Positions 8,776-16,190 of a stretch of DNA of 20,181 nt are shown in pieces. Both the position numbers and the translations under genes were made by a program. Source of the stretch: Spirochaetaceae bacterium (GTDB taxonomy: Bacteria > Spirochaetota > Spirochaetia > Sphaerochaetales > Sphaerochaetaceae); NCBI GenBank assembly GCA_016649775.1, contig JAENWY010000011.1, forward strand, positions 1 through 20,181, written 5' to 3'. The notes below the pieces were generated by a model. It had not been told where the DNA came from. It worked only from the letters and a program-made list of their open reading frames with translations, and did not search any database. Every line of letters begins with the position of its first letter. The stretch's first letter is position 1.

Positions 8776-8799
8776 ATAATAATATTATTTATCAATCAA

Positions 8800-9831
8800 C
8801 TATTTTAATACTTTAATTGGAGTATCTAAAGGTTTAGAAATATATCCTATTTCCCAAGCTTTATTATTCATACTTTCAATATAAGTTTTAGCATCTGCAC
8901 TACTCATAGCAAGTAATAAACCACCACTAGTTTGTGGATCAAATAATAAATCTTGGACTTCAAGTCTAATTCCTTCTTCAAAATAAACACTGTCTTGAAT
9001 GTAATCTCTATTATTATACATTCCTCCAGGTATTAACCCAAATCTAGCTAATTCTTCTACACCAGCAAAAAAAGGAACTTTTGAAGAATTAACAACTGCA
9101 CTTATATCTTTTGCACCACACATTTCGTTTAAATGTCCTAAAAGTGAAAAACCAGTTACATCAGTAGCACTATGAATATCAAGAGCTCTTGCTTTCTCAT
9201 ATGCCTCTTTATTCAACAGCATCATACTATCAAGTACTTCTGTCTCTGTTTTGCTTTCGCACATTCCGCCTTTTTGTGCTATCATAGCAACACCGGTTCC
9301 AATTTTTTTTGTTAGAACTAGTACATCACCTTCCTTAGCGCCTCTATTTCTCCAGATTTTATCTTTATCTCCAAATCCTATTACGCATAGACCATATTTT
9401 GGAACAGGATCACTAATAGTATGACCACCCGCGATAACTGCAGTAGCAGCCCCTACGCTAAATTGTCCTCCTAAAAGAATATCTTTCATAACTGAAATAT
9501 CTAGACAAGAGGGAAAACACATTATATTTAAGGCAACTGCAGGTATACATCCCATTGCATAGGAATCAGATAGAGCATTTGCTGCTGCTATTTTTCCAAA
9601 AGTAAAGGGATCATCAACCATAGGAGGAAAGAAATCAAGTGTTGCAACCATAACTTTATTATCACCTAAATCATATATAAGAGCATCTTCATTTCCTTCA
9701 AAACCACTGATTAATTTATCTGATTTCATAATAGGCAAAGAAGATAAAACCTTATCTAATTCTCCTGGTGGTAATTTAGCAGCACATCCACTAGATTTTA
9801 CCATACTTGTTAAAGCTACTTTATCACTCAT
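8800..9831 (-). CDS. selD: Selenide, water dikinase (selenophosphate synthetase)
   Basis: This 343-residue enzyme makes selenophosphate from selenide and ATP, the donor for all known selenium cofactors. The N-terminus SSGCAAKLPPGEL carries the catalytic Cys16 (equivalent to E. coli Cys17) and Lys19; the second Cys of the E. coli GCGCK motif is Ala here, as in many homologues. GFEGNEDALIYDL, ALSDSYAMGC, GGHTISDPVPKYGL, ATDVTGFSLLGH and DPQTSGGLL are the usual PurM-like ATP and metal motifs. The start overlaps the DUF3343 stop by 8 bases and has an AAGGAAG site. Last gene of the selenium operon. No selA or selB is nearby, and the context fits the 'orphan SelD' system feeding a molybdenum hydroxylase cofactor rather than selenocysteine. 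Confidence 0.96.
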   Translation of the reverse strand: MSDKVALTSMVKSSGCAAKLPPGELDKVLSSLPIMKSDKLISGFEGNEDALIYDLGDNKVMVATLDFFPPMVDDPFTFGKIAAANALSDSYAMGCIPAVALNIMCFPSCLDISVMKDILLGGQFSVGAATAVIAGGHTISDPVPKYGLCVIGFGDKDKIWRNRGAKEGDVLVLTKKIGTGVAMIAQKGGMCESKTETEVLDSMMLLNKEAYEKARALDIHSATDVTGFSLLGHLNEMCGAKDISAVVNSSKVPFFAGVEELARFGLIPGGMYNNRDYIQDSVYFEEGIRLEVQDLLFDPQTSGGLLLAMSSADAKTYIESMNNKAWEIGYISKPLDTPIKVLK

Positions 9832-10057
9832 TTTCTACTTCCTTTATATATTTATCACCATCAATTTTATATATTCCTTCCACCTCAAGCACAATCAAAT
9901 CTTCTAATTTTGCATTATAAACTTTAGCGCAAGTTCCACAGGAAGAACTAAGAGCTCTAGGAACAGGTGATAACTTAGTATTTAAATCTTTAGCTTTAAG
10001 TTTTTTTCTTGCTATTATAGCATCCAACTGTGTATGAAATGTCAATAAATAATCCAT
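9824..10057 (-). CDS. DUF3343 family protein, putative Se/S carrier
   Basis: A 77-residue protein with the DUF3343 pattern: YLLTFHTQLDAI at the start, SPVPRALSSSCGTC in the middle (Cys40 and Cys43) and a short beta-rich end. Such proteins occur almost only beside selD, yedE and yedF in selenium-dependent Mo hydroxylase clusters and are suspected to carry selenium or sulfur on the cysteine. It begins 2 bases after the tusA-like stop with a poor ribosome site, suggesting translational coupling, and overlaps selD by 8 bases. Its TGA stop is followed directly by TAA, so it is a true stop and not a selenocysteine codon. Confidence 0.85.
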   Translation of the reverse strand: MDYLLTFHTQLDAIIARKKLKAKDLNTKLSPVPRALSSSCGTCAKVYNAKLEDLIVLEVEGIYKIDGDKYIKEVENE

Positions 10058-10059
10058 TT

Positions 10060-10266
10060 CTACTTACTAAGTTTCAAAATATACTCACCATCGCTACTAG
10101 CAACTTTTTCTACGTTATATTTCATTGCAATAGCATAACGAGTAACGTTTTCTATTGCAGCTACACTATCTACAAGTACATCAACTGCGGCTGGTCTATC
10201 TGTTAGTGCTTTTTTTGTTAATATCACTGGTTGTGGACATACAAGTCCTCTTGCATCTACATTCAT
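10060..10266 (-). CDS. TusA/SirA-like small sulfur/selenium carrier (YedF N-terminal-like)
   Basis: A 68-residue TusA-fold protein with the signature MNVDARGLVCPQPV; Cys10 in the CPQPV motif is the expected persulfide or selenide carrier. In selenium clusters the usual member is YedF, about 200 residues with a TusA domain fused to a DsrE-like C-terminal domain. Here only the TusA part exists and the next gene is DUF3343. The start codon overlaps the yedE stop as TAATG and has an AGAGGT site. Likely role: receive selenium from YedE or the class-V enzyme and hand it to SelD. That is inference from context. Confidence 0.87.
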   Translation of the reverse strand: MNVDARGLVCPQPVILTKKALTDRPAAVDVLVDSVAAIENVTRYAIAMKYNVEKVASSDGEYILKLSK

Positions 10267-11300
10267 TAAATTACCTCTTTGTTCTGTTTTGATATAATTA
10301 CATATCCAATTAAAGATACAATAATTAAGCCAACTACTATTTCAATTTTACCACCTGTTTTAACAAGTGCTGGAGTTGAAGCTGTTGAAAAGTTATGACT
10401 AACAGCAGCCCCTACTACCATTCCAAATACAGTAATAGCACTATCACCATTACCCTCTCCTGCTAGGATTAACTGTCTTAGAGGACATCCCCCTAGAAGT
10501 ACTCCACAAAGTCCCACTAAGGCCATGGATAAAAAGAACCAAATAGAACCATCAGTTGTGAAAGAAACATGGAAATTACCTAAAATAATATTACCAATTA
10601 ATACTGTCAAAAACAATGTTAAAGATCCAAGGAATAAACGATTTTCTCTAAATAAGATATAATCTCTGATTCCACCTACCATACAAAATCTAGATCTTTG
10701 AGCAAGTCCACCAACAATTAAAGCTAATCCCAAACTCAGAAAGAAAGGAGCATGCTTTGCAGCAGATGCATCGCCAATTAAATCGGCAAAACTAAAAACA
10801 GCTAGCACAATTGCTATAATTGGAAGAACAATGCCATCTACAGTCTTTTGTTTGTAAGATCTACCTAATGTAAAACCTTTGTTCAAAAAGAATGAACCAA
10901 GAGCAATACCACCTGTAAAGCCAAGTAAAGCAAAAATAGCTTTGCCATCTCCTCCACCTAATCTCAATACCATTCTTAAAGGACATCCTAAAAATACTAA
11001 AGCTCCTGCCATCATAAAGAAACCAAGCACAAATCTTAAAACGGGCGCAGAACCACTTGTTGCTCTCCATTCTTTATTCAACAAAGCTAATAAAGATGAA
11101 CCTAAAATAATACCAAATATCTCAGGTCGTGCATACTGTAATCCATTTGCGGTATGCAGTTCTAAGGCACCTGTAATATCACGAATAAAACATGCAATAC
11201 AAAAGCCCATGTTAGTTGGATTACCAAAAGCTACTAATATTAGCGCGGCTAACCCAATTACAAATCCCGTCAAAATTACCAAATTTTTTTCTTTAAACAT
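10266..11300 (-). CDS. yedE: YedE-type selenium (or sulfur) transporter, YeeE/YedE family
   Basis: The 344-residue integral membrane protein is built from two repeated halves of the YeeE/YedE fold. Conserved motifs are MGFCIACFIRD at 31-41 (Cys34, Cys37), FLGCPLRM near 105, QRSRFCMVGGIRD near 205 and LLGGCPLRQ near 275. About ten membrane helices are likely. Relatives import thiosulfate; the selenium-cluster subfamily (YedE/FdhT) is thought to import a selenium compound. Neighbours TusA-like, DUF3343 and SelD point to selenium. First gene of the minus-strand operon, driven from the divergent promoter region at 11322-11350, with a GGGAAAG site before the ATG. Confidence 0.92.
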   Translation of the reverse strand: MFKEKNLVILTGFVIGLAALILVAFGNPTNMGFCIACFIRDITGALELHTANGLQYARPEIFGIILGSSLLALLNKEWRATSGSAPVLRFVLGFFMMAGALVFLGCPLRMVLRLGGGDGKAIFALLGFTGGIALGSFFLNKGFTLGRSYKQKTVDGIVLPIIAIVLAVFSFADLIGDASAAKHAPFFLSLGLALIVGGLAQRSRFCMVGGIRDYILFRENRLFLGSLTLFLTVLIGNIILGNFHVSFTTDGSIWFFLSMALVGLCGVLLGGCPLRQLILAGEGNGDSAITVFGMVVGAAVSHNFSTASTPALVKTGGKIEIVVGLIIVSLIGYVIISKQNKEVI

Positions 11301-11321
11301 AAAAAATCTTTCCCAAAAATG

Positions 11322-11350
11322 AGTATACCATCCTTTATGTAAAAATACAA
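11322..11350 (-). promoter_or_regulatory. yedE: Promoter of the yedE-selD operon
   Basis: On the minus strand a TTGTAT -35 (11345-11350) and 17 bp lead to an extended -10, TGGTATACT (11322-11330). The leader would be about 15 bases and contains the GGGAAAG ribosome site. It abuts the promoter for the opposite arm, so the two probably share control. Confidence 0.65.
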
Positions 11351-11379
11351 TGGATATTTTTTAAATTCCTTGCTATACT
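11351..11379 (+). promoter_or_regulatory. Extended -10 promoter of the class-V desulfurase gene
   Basis: TGGATA (11351-11356), 17 bp, then TGCTATACT with the -10 hexamer at 11374-11379. The expected start of transcription is the A of the ATG at 11386, so the message is probably leaderless. No Shine-Dalgarno sequence precedes the start codon. Confidence 0.65.
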
Positions 11380-11385
11380 AATTTC

Positions 11386-12567
11386 ATGAAAAGAATTTAT
11401 TTAGACAATGCCTGCACTTCATTTCCAAAGCCTAAAATTTTGGCTAAATCAATCACTAATTTTATTACCAATAAGGGTTCTAATCCTTCTCGCGGTGTAT
11501 ATCAAAGTGCAATTGATTCATCTACACTTCTTTTAGATACAAGAATTGAAATTGCTTCTTTATTTAACTCAATTGATTATAAAAGTGTTATTTTTACATC
11601 TGGTATTACACAATCATTAAATATGGTTATTGGAGGTTTATTAACCAAAGAAGATCATGTAATTATTACTAGCTTTGAACACAATTCAGTTGTTAGACCA
11701 CTTGTTGAATTACAAATAGAATACTCTCAATTACCTTCTGATGAAAAAGCAAATACAATATTTGATAATCAAGATTATTTGATTAAAAAGAATACTAAAG
11801 CTATGATTTTAACGCAAGCTTCAAATGTTTTTGGAACTGTTACTGATATTAATAAAGCTAAAGAATTTGCAAAAAAACATTCTCTTTTCCTTATAATAGA
11901 TTCAGCTCAAGGATTTCCCTCTTTTCCTTTAGATATTAACGGGATTGATGCCATTTGCTTTACCACTCATAAAGGATTACTTGGACCCACAGGAATTGGT
12001 GGGATTGTTTCAAATGAGAGATTCTTAAAGAACTTAAAACCAGTGATAGCTGGAGGAACAGGATCTGCAAGTAATTTATTAACAATGCCAGATTTTCTAC
12101 CAGATAAATTTGAGGCAGGAACACTTAATCTTATGGGCATTGCAGGTCTCTACGGAGTTTTAATAGATAATAAAAAGAAAACTGAGGATTCTTTTAACAC
12201 AAATGAATATATAAATACAAATTTTGAACAATATAGATACAATACAAAGCAAAGAGTAAAAGAACTTGTAACTGGATTAAATACCATCCATGGAATTACA
12301 GTTTATGGAGAGAGTGACTTTGATAAAAGAAGCAGTGCAATTTCCTTTACAATTGACAAAGTCGATTGTAGTGATATAGCTTATAAATTAGGTGAATTTG
12401 GTATTGAATGTAGAGTTGGACTTCATTGTTCTCCATTAGCCCATAAAGCTATGGGAACTTATCCTAGTGGAACTATTAGATTTAGCCCTGGACCTTTTAC
12501 AACAAAAGAAGAAATTACCTATACACTAGATATATTAAAAAAAATAATTGGAGAATCAGATGAATAG
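11386..12567 (+). CDS. Class-V aminotransferase: cysteine desulfurase / selenocysteine lyase-like (EF2568 family)
   Basis: This 393-residue PLP enzyme starts MKRIYLDNACTSFPKP, the normal N-terminus of the family, so the start is secure. Lys196 in FTTHKGLLGPTG is the PLP lysine; IIDSAQGFPSFPLDIN carries the PLP-contacting Asp; Cys348 in RVGLHCSPLAHK is the persulfide/selenide-forming cysteine. It should release S or Se from cysteine or selenocysteine as a protein-bound species. The EF2568 subgroup travels with orphan SelD and Mo hydroxylase maturation genes, as here. It overlaps the XdhC-family gene by 8 bases. Whether selenium or the sulfido ligand is its product cannot be told from sequence. 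Confidence 0.9.
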   Translation: MKRIYLDNACTSFPKPKILAKSITNFITNKGSNPSRGVYQSAIDSSTLLLDTRIEIASLFNSIDYKSVIFTSGITQSLNMVIGGLLTKEDHVIITSFEHNSVVRPLVELQIEYSQLPSDEKANTIFDNQDYLIKKNTKAMILTQASNVFGTVTDINKAKEFAKKHSLFLIIDSAQGFPSFPLDINGIDAICFTTHKGLLGPTGIGGIVSNERFLKNLKPVIAGGTGSASNLLTMPDFLPDKFEAGTLNLMGIAGLYGVLIDNKKKTEDSFNTNEYINTNFEQYRYNTKQRVKELVTGLNTIHGITVYGESDFDKRSSAISFTIDKVDCSDIAYKLGEFGIECRVGLHCSPLAHKAMGTYPSGTIRFSPGPFTTKEEITYTLDILKKIIGESDE

Positions 12568-13546
12568 TAAATATTTTAAATTTTTAAATGAAAATCTTTC
12601 TAGACCTTTAGAAAGAAGAACAATAATCGAAAAAGAAAATCTTGGTTGCGAAGCCCTATATGATATAGAAGGAAACTTCTTAATTTCATCAACTGAAAAT
12701 GTACAAATTACTGATGGTAATTATTTATCAGAAATTCTAGTTGGAAAAATGGAACTTGTTGTTTGTGGTGGTGGTCATGTTGGTCAAGCAGTTTATAGTC
12801 TTGCTCTATTTCTAGGCATGAATGTAACTATCATTGAAGACAGAGAAGAATATTGCAATAAAGAACTTTATCCAACAGCAAACTTAAAAATTGGTAAATA
12901 TGATGAAGTTCTTAGTTCAATGGATTTAGCTCATTCAGCAATTGTTGTTGCAACAAGAGGTCATAAATTTGATAGAACATGTGTTGCCACCGCTCTACCA
13001 AAACCATATAAATACTTAGGCATGATTGGTTCAAAGGGTAAAGTTGCAAAAACCATGGAATTACTCAAAAATGATATTAATAATAAAATAATTGATTCTA
13101 CAGTCGAAAAACTTAATAAGATTTATTCACCTATTGGATTAGATATCAACGCTCAGACACCGGAAGAAATCGCTGTCTCTATATTAGCAGAAGTTTTAAG
13201 GGTTACAAAAGCAAACAAAAGAGAAATTCAAATGAAGTTATCTGACTTAGAAAAAGTAGCAAATTTAGAGGAACCATTTGTTGTAGCTAGAATTATAGAT
13301 AAGAAAGGCTCTGCTCCTAGAGAAGTAGGTTCCTATTTAGCTATTTCAAAAAAAGAAAACTTAATAGGTACAGTAGGAGGAGGCGCCGTTGAAGCTGTAG
13401 TAATCATTAATTGTAATAAAATGCTTATGAATGATACTAAAACTTCAGCACTTTTTGAACACGATTTATCTAATGAAAATGCAAGTAATCTAGGTATGAT
13501 TTGTGGAGGAACTGTTAAAATTATATTAAATAAATTTATTTCATAA
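12560..13546 (+). CDS. XdhC/CoxI-family molybdenum hydroxylase maturation protein with reversed domain order
   Basis: I choose the ATG at 12560, preceded by GGAGA, over an in-frame TTG at 12548; this gives 328 residues. A Rossmann domain comes first: VVCGGGHVGQAVY at 67-79, then VATRGHKFD and LGMIGSKGK, which matches the XdhC C-terminal domain. The CoxI/XdhC N-terminal-type domain follows from about residue 240: ARIIDKKGSAPREVGSYLAI, GTVGGGAVEA and finally GMICGGTVKIIL. Classical XdhC has these in the opposite order. XdhC binds the molybdenum cofactor and delivers it, after sulfuration, to xanthine-dehydrogenase-like enzymes. It overlaps the desulfurase gene by 8 bases, suggesting that sulfur or selenium donor and cofactor chaperone work as a pair. 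Its end overlaps the opposing Hpt gene by 11 bases. Confidence 0.87.
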   Translation: MNSKYFKFLNENLSRPLERRTIIEKENLGCEALYDIEGNFLISSTENVQITDGNYLSEILVGKMELVVCGGGHVGQAVYSLALFLGMNVTIIEDREEYCNKELYPTANLKIGKYDEVLSSMDLAHSAIVVATRGHKFDRTCVATALPKPYKYLGMIGSKGKVAKTMELLKNDINNKIIDSTVEKLNKIYSPIGLDINAQTPEEIAVSILAEVLRVTKANKREIQMKLSDLEKVANLEEPFVVARIIDKKGSAPREVGSYLAISKKENLIGTVGGGAVEAVVIINCNKMLMNDTKTSALFEHDLSNENASNLGMICGGTVKIILNKFIS

Positions 13547-13880
13547 TTTCTAAGAATTTTTTTAAGTTCTTATCAACTTTATTATATTCATCACTATTTT
13601 TATCATATTTGTTATTTCTTAGGCTTTCACATAATACAACTAATGATTTATATAATGGTGTAATACCTAAGTTGCCAGAAACTCCTTTTAGGGTATGAAC
13701 TAAAATAAAAGGTACTTGTTGATTTTCATCATTTATATGTTTTTCTAATTCTTTAATATTATCGTCATCAACAAACATAAGTAAACATTCATTATAAAGT
13801 TCCTGATCATTTAAGAATCTCTCAAACGCACCATTAATATCGCACCCCCAGTCTCTTAATTTTTTTATTCTTTCAGACAT
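13536..13880 (-). CDS. Stand-alone Hpt (histidine phosphotransfer) protein
   Basis: A 114-residue single-domain protein, mostly helical. The Hpt signature VHTLKGVSGNLGI places the phosphoacceptor at His62, with Lys65 and Gly66 conserved, followed by a helix PLYKSLVVLCESLRN. Such proteins shuttle phosphate between receiver domains in multistep phosphorelays. No hybrid kinase lies in the window; the kinase at 3671 has no receiver of its own, so the partners are probably encoded elsewhere. It has an AGGAAA site before the ATG and its own promoter. Its 3' end overlaps the XdhC-family gene by 11 bases. Confidence 0.88.
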   Translation of the reverse strand: MSERIKKLRDWGCDINGAFERFLNDQELYNECLLMFVDDDNIKELEKHINDENQQVPFILVHTLKGVSGNLGITPLYKSLVVLCESLRNNKYDKNSDEYNKVDKNLKKFLEIMK

Positions 13881-13922
13881 ATGTTTTCCTTTATATGGTT
13901 TTTATTTACTATCTTAAATACA

Positions 13923-13951
13923 ACTATAATAACAATACTAACAATTTTCAA
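13923..13951 (-). promoter_or_regulatory. Promoter of the Hpt gene
   Basis: On the minus strand, TTGAAA (13946-13951), 17 bp, TATAGT (13923-13928). The predicted leader is about 36 bases. It resembles a normal sigma-70 promoter. Confidence 0.55.
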
Positions 13952-14084
13952 TAAAATAAATACTATTTTATAAATAAAAAAACCTTAAAACGCATAATTA
14001 TAATCTAAAAACAAAGTATAAAATGTATATTTATTCTATTAAATGAAATAAAAATGTAATTATATTTAAATCTAAACAGTTTTC

Positions 14085-14153
14085 TGAATAATAATACAAA
14101 AAAAGTATTGACAATGCAACCTTTTCTATTCAATATGCATGCATAAATATACA
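14085..14153 (+). promoter_or_regulatory. Promoter with paired ARG-box-like operators, binding protein 1
   Basis: Upstream box TGAATAATAATACA (14085-14098), then TTGACA (14108-14113), a 17-bp spacer and a weak -10 CAATAT (14131-14136), then downstream box TGCATAAATATACA (14140-14153) over the expected start site. Boxes resemble the ArgR consensus TGAAT-WWWW-ATTCA. A weaker third match, TGTATATTTATTCT, lies at 14024-14037. Operator identity is inference from consensus and repetition. Confidence 0.6.
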
Positions 14154-14177
14154 AACAATAAAAAATTGGAGAAACTT

Positions 14178-14957
14178 ATGAAAAAATTATTAATTACTCT
14201 ACTATTGCTTTTAAGCATTTCAACACTGGCCCTTTTTGCTTCAGGTTCTAAAGAATCTAAATCAGATAATGGTAAAGAAACTATTACAATGGCAACTAAT
14301 GCAGAATGGCCTCCATTAGAATTTGTTGACGACAAAGGCAAAGTTGTTGGATATGAAGTAGAATTAACTGAAGCTTTATCTACTGTTACTAATTATAACT
14401 GGAAAGTAGTAAATGTTGCTTGGGATGGCATTTTTGCGGGTATGGCTAATGGAGCTTATGATGGATTAGCATCAGGTGTATCTGTTACGGAAGAAAGAAA
14501 ACAAGCAATGATTTTCTCAAACCCAATCCTAACCGAAGCTCAAGCCATTATAGTTAATTCTGGTACTACTAACCCACCAACAAATCTTGATGAATTAGTT
14601 GGAAAAAAAGTTGGTGTATTAATGGGTTCAATTGGCGATTTATATCTACAAGATAGTGGAAAAGATATAAATATAAAACAATATGATAATATTGCTTTTA
14701 GTATTGAAGATATGCTTAATAACAATCTGGATGCTGTAGTTGTTGATAGTATTATTGCAGGTGAATTTGTTTTAAAGAATGAAAACTATAAGGCCAAATT
14801 AATAAAAAGCGGCGAAGCAGATTCTGTTGGTACTCCAATTGCTATGTGTTTCCCAAAGGGCGATACAGAGATTGTAGAAATTGTTAATAAAGCTTTAGCA
14901 GAATTAGAGGCTAATGGTACAATTGCTACTCTTAAAGCAAAATATGGTATTTTATAA
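14178..14957 (+). CDS. Amino-acid ABC transporter substrate-binding protein, paralog 1
   Basis: I start the gene at the ATG at 14178, behind TTGGAGAAA, not the in-frame upstream codon at 14139; this gives 259 residues. A signal peptide (KKLL plus hydrophobic core, cut after LFA) leads to SGSKES. The rest is a family-3 solute-binding protein: EWPPLEF near residue 45, the SGVSVTEERK segment with the Arg that binds the amino-acid carboxylate, and AVVVDS with the Asp that binds the amino group. It should bind a polar amino acid in the periplasm; ARG-box-like operators suggest arginine, ornithine or lysine. No permease or ATPase is nearby. It is the most divergent of the three tandem copies. Confidence 0.93.
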   Translation: MKKLLITLLLLLSISTLALFASGSKESKSDNGKETITMATNAEWPPLEFVDDKGKVVGYEVELTEALSTVTNYNWKVVNVAWDGIFAGMANGAYDGLASGVSVTEERKQAMIFSNPILTEAQAIIVNSGTTNPPTNLDELVGKKVGVLMGSIGDLYLQDSGKDINIKQYDNIAFSIEDMLNNNLDAVVVDSIIAGEFVLKNENYKAKLIKSGEADSVGTPIAMCFPKGDTEIVEIVNKALAELEANGTIATLKAKYGIL

Positions 14958-14991
14958 GAAACTCTTATTTAAGATATAACTTATAACCTAT

Positions 14992-15022
14992 ATATCACAA
15001 GGGAAACTTTGTGATATTTTTT
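14992..15022 (+). terminator. Rho-independent terminator after paralog 1
   Basis: Stem 14992-15002 with 15007-15017 (nine perfect pairs, one G-T, one G-C), a GAAA loop, then a T-rich tail from 15017 to 15022. It isolates the gene as its own transcript. Confidence 0.85.
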
Positions 15023-15063
15023 ATTCACACAATAATGTATAAATTTAATATACAATACAAATA

Positions 15064-15083
15064 TATAAATATTAATATTTATA
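15064..15083. repeat. 20-bp perfect palindrome
   Basis: TATAAATATTAATATTTATA equals its own reverse complement. It lies between paralogs 1 and 2, downstream of the terminator. Its right half overlaps a weak ARG-box-like match, TTAATATTTATACA (15072-15085), lying 61 bp upstream of the upstream box of paralog 2; paralog 1 has a weak match at the same distance. Pure A/T composition makes chance occurrence a real possibility. Confidence 0.5.
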
Positions 15084-15132
15084 CAATATAATCCATATAA
15101 AAGCCAATATATTAGTTATTTATTTATTAAAT

Positions 15133-15200
15133 TAAATAAATATACAAAAACATATTGACTACATTTCATTACTTATGCATTATATCCGTATAAATATTCA
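15133..15200 (+). promoter_or_regulatory. Promoter with paired ARG-box-like operators, binding protein 2
   Basis: Upstream box TAAATAAATATACA (15133-15146), TTGACT (15155-15160), 17 bp, CATTAT (15178-15183), downstream box CGTATAAATATTCA (15187-15200). The boxes are 54 bp apart start to start, matching the other two promoters. Confidence 0.6.
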
Positions 15201-15215
15201 CATATGGAGAAAAAG

Positions 15216-15992
15216 ATGAAAAAAAACATTATTGCTTTACTTATTTTATTAACACTTACAACAGGTGTTGTTTTTGCACAAGGGTCTAAAGAGAGTACCA
15301 CAGAGGGACCAAAAACTTATATAATGGCTGCTAACTGCGAATGGCCGCCTCTTGAATTTATTGATGAAAACGGAAAAATTACAGGTTTTGAAATGGAGTT
15401 ATTAGTAGAATTATCAACAGTAACTGGCTATAATTTCCAACCCAAAAATGTAGCTTGGGACGGAATTTTTGCAGGCTTAGCTAATGGTGCCTATGATGGT
15501 GTAGCTTCAGGGGTTTCGGTAACAGAAGAAAGAAAAAAAGCTTTAGTTTTTTCTGATCCAATACTAACGGTTAAACAATCAATAATTGTTTTAGAAGATA
15601 ATGAAGTACCACCTACATCAGTAAATGAATTAAAAGAAAAGAAAGTGGGAGTTCAAATTGGAACTACAGGTGATATATTACTACAAGATAGTGGTGTAGA
15701 TATTACTATAATGTCCTACGATTCAATTGCTCTAGCAATAGAAGATTTGATAAATGGTAATCTTGATGCAGTTGTACTTGATTCAGTAGTAGCTGGTGAA
15801 TATGTAATAACCAACAAAGTTTTTGCAAACAAACTTAAAGTTAGTGGTACATCAGATGAAAATCTTGAGCCAATTGCAATGTGCTTCAAAAAAGAAAACA
15901 CAGAACTTGTAGCAATCGTAAACAAAGGTTTAAAACAGTTACAAGAGAGCGGAAAAATGGATGAATTAAAAGCTAAGTGGGCTATTTTATAA
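15216..15992 (+). CDS. Amino-acid ABC transporter substrate-binding protein, paralog 2
   Basis: The ATG at 15216, 6 bases after GGAG, is the likely start; the upstream ATG at 15204 overlaps that site. The product is 258 residues with a signal peptide cut after VFA, leaving QGSKES. Family-3 binding-protein features are CEWPPLEF, NVAWDGIFAG, ASGVSVTEERK (ligand-carboxylate Arg) and LDAVVLDS (ligand-amino Asp). The C-terminal half is very like paralog 3 (LKVSG, EPIAMCFKK, DELK-KWAIL), so these two come from the more recent duplication. A Cys replaces the Ala of paralog 1 beside EWPPLEF, close to the ligand site, so specificity may differ. It has its own promoter and terminator. Confidence 0.94.
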   Translation: MKKNIIALLILLTLTTGVVFAQGSKESTTEGPKTYIMAANCEWPPLEFIDENGKITGFEMELLVELSTVTGYNFQPKNVAWDGIFAGLANGAYDGVASGVSVTEERKKALVFSDPILTVKQSIIVLEDNEVPPTSVNELKEKKVGVQIGTTGDILLQDSGVDITIMSYDSIALAIEDLINGNLDAVVLDSVVAGEYVITNKVFANKLKVSGTSDENLEPIAMCFKKENTELVAIVNKGLKQLQESGKMDELKAKWAIL

Positions 15993-16017
15993 TCATATTT
16001 GCTAACTTATAAATATT

Positions 16018-16062
16018 GCTTCTACTAAATCAAAATTATTTGAGAGTGTAGAGGCTTTTTTT
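16018..16062 (+). terminator. Rho-independent terminator after paralog 2
   Basis: Stem GCTTCTAC (16018-16025) pairs with GTAGAGGC (16048-16055, one G-T), a 22-nt loop, then seven T (16056-16062). Confidence 0.75.
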
Positions 16063-16190
16063 AGCCCATAATAAATATATAATTCAAATATTTACATGAT
16101 ATTTTTATACATAATACAATTATTCAAAAAGTATAAAAAGTAAATAGTTATACATAAATTTCATCTAAGTTAATATTTATATGCAATTAT

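Noticed and set aside
9824..9832. Selenocysteine read-through of the DUF3343 TGA stop
   Set aside because: A TAA follows directly in frame and the TGA lies in a normal 8-base overlap with the selD start.
10266..11300. YedE plus TusA-like pair as a thiosulfate uptake system
   Set aside because: Possible by family, but the DUF3343, selD and EF2568-type neighbours and the yqeB remnant favour selenium; kept only as an alternative.
10861..11322. Open frames antisense or out of frame to yedE (10861-11070 minus, 10879-11322 plus)
   Set aside because: They lie wholly over the well-supported yedE gene, lack ribosome sites, and their proteins look like translations of membrane-protein codons in the wrong frame.
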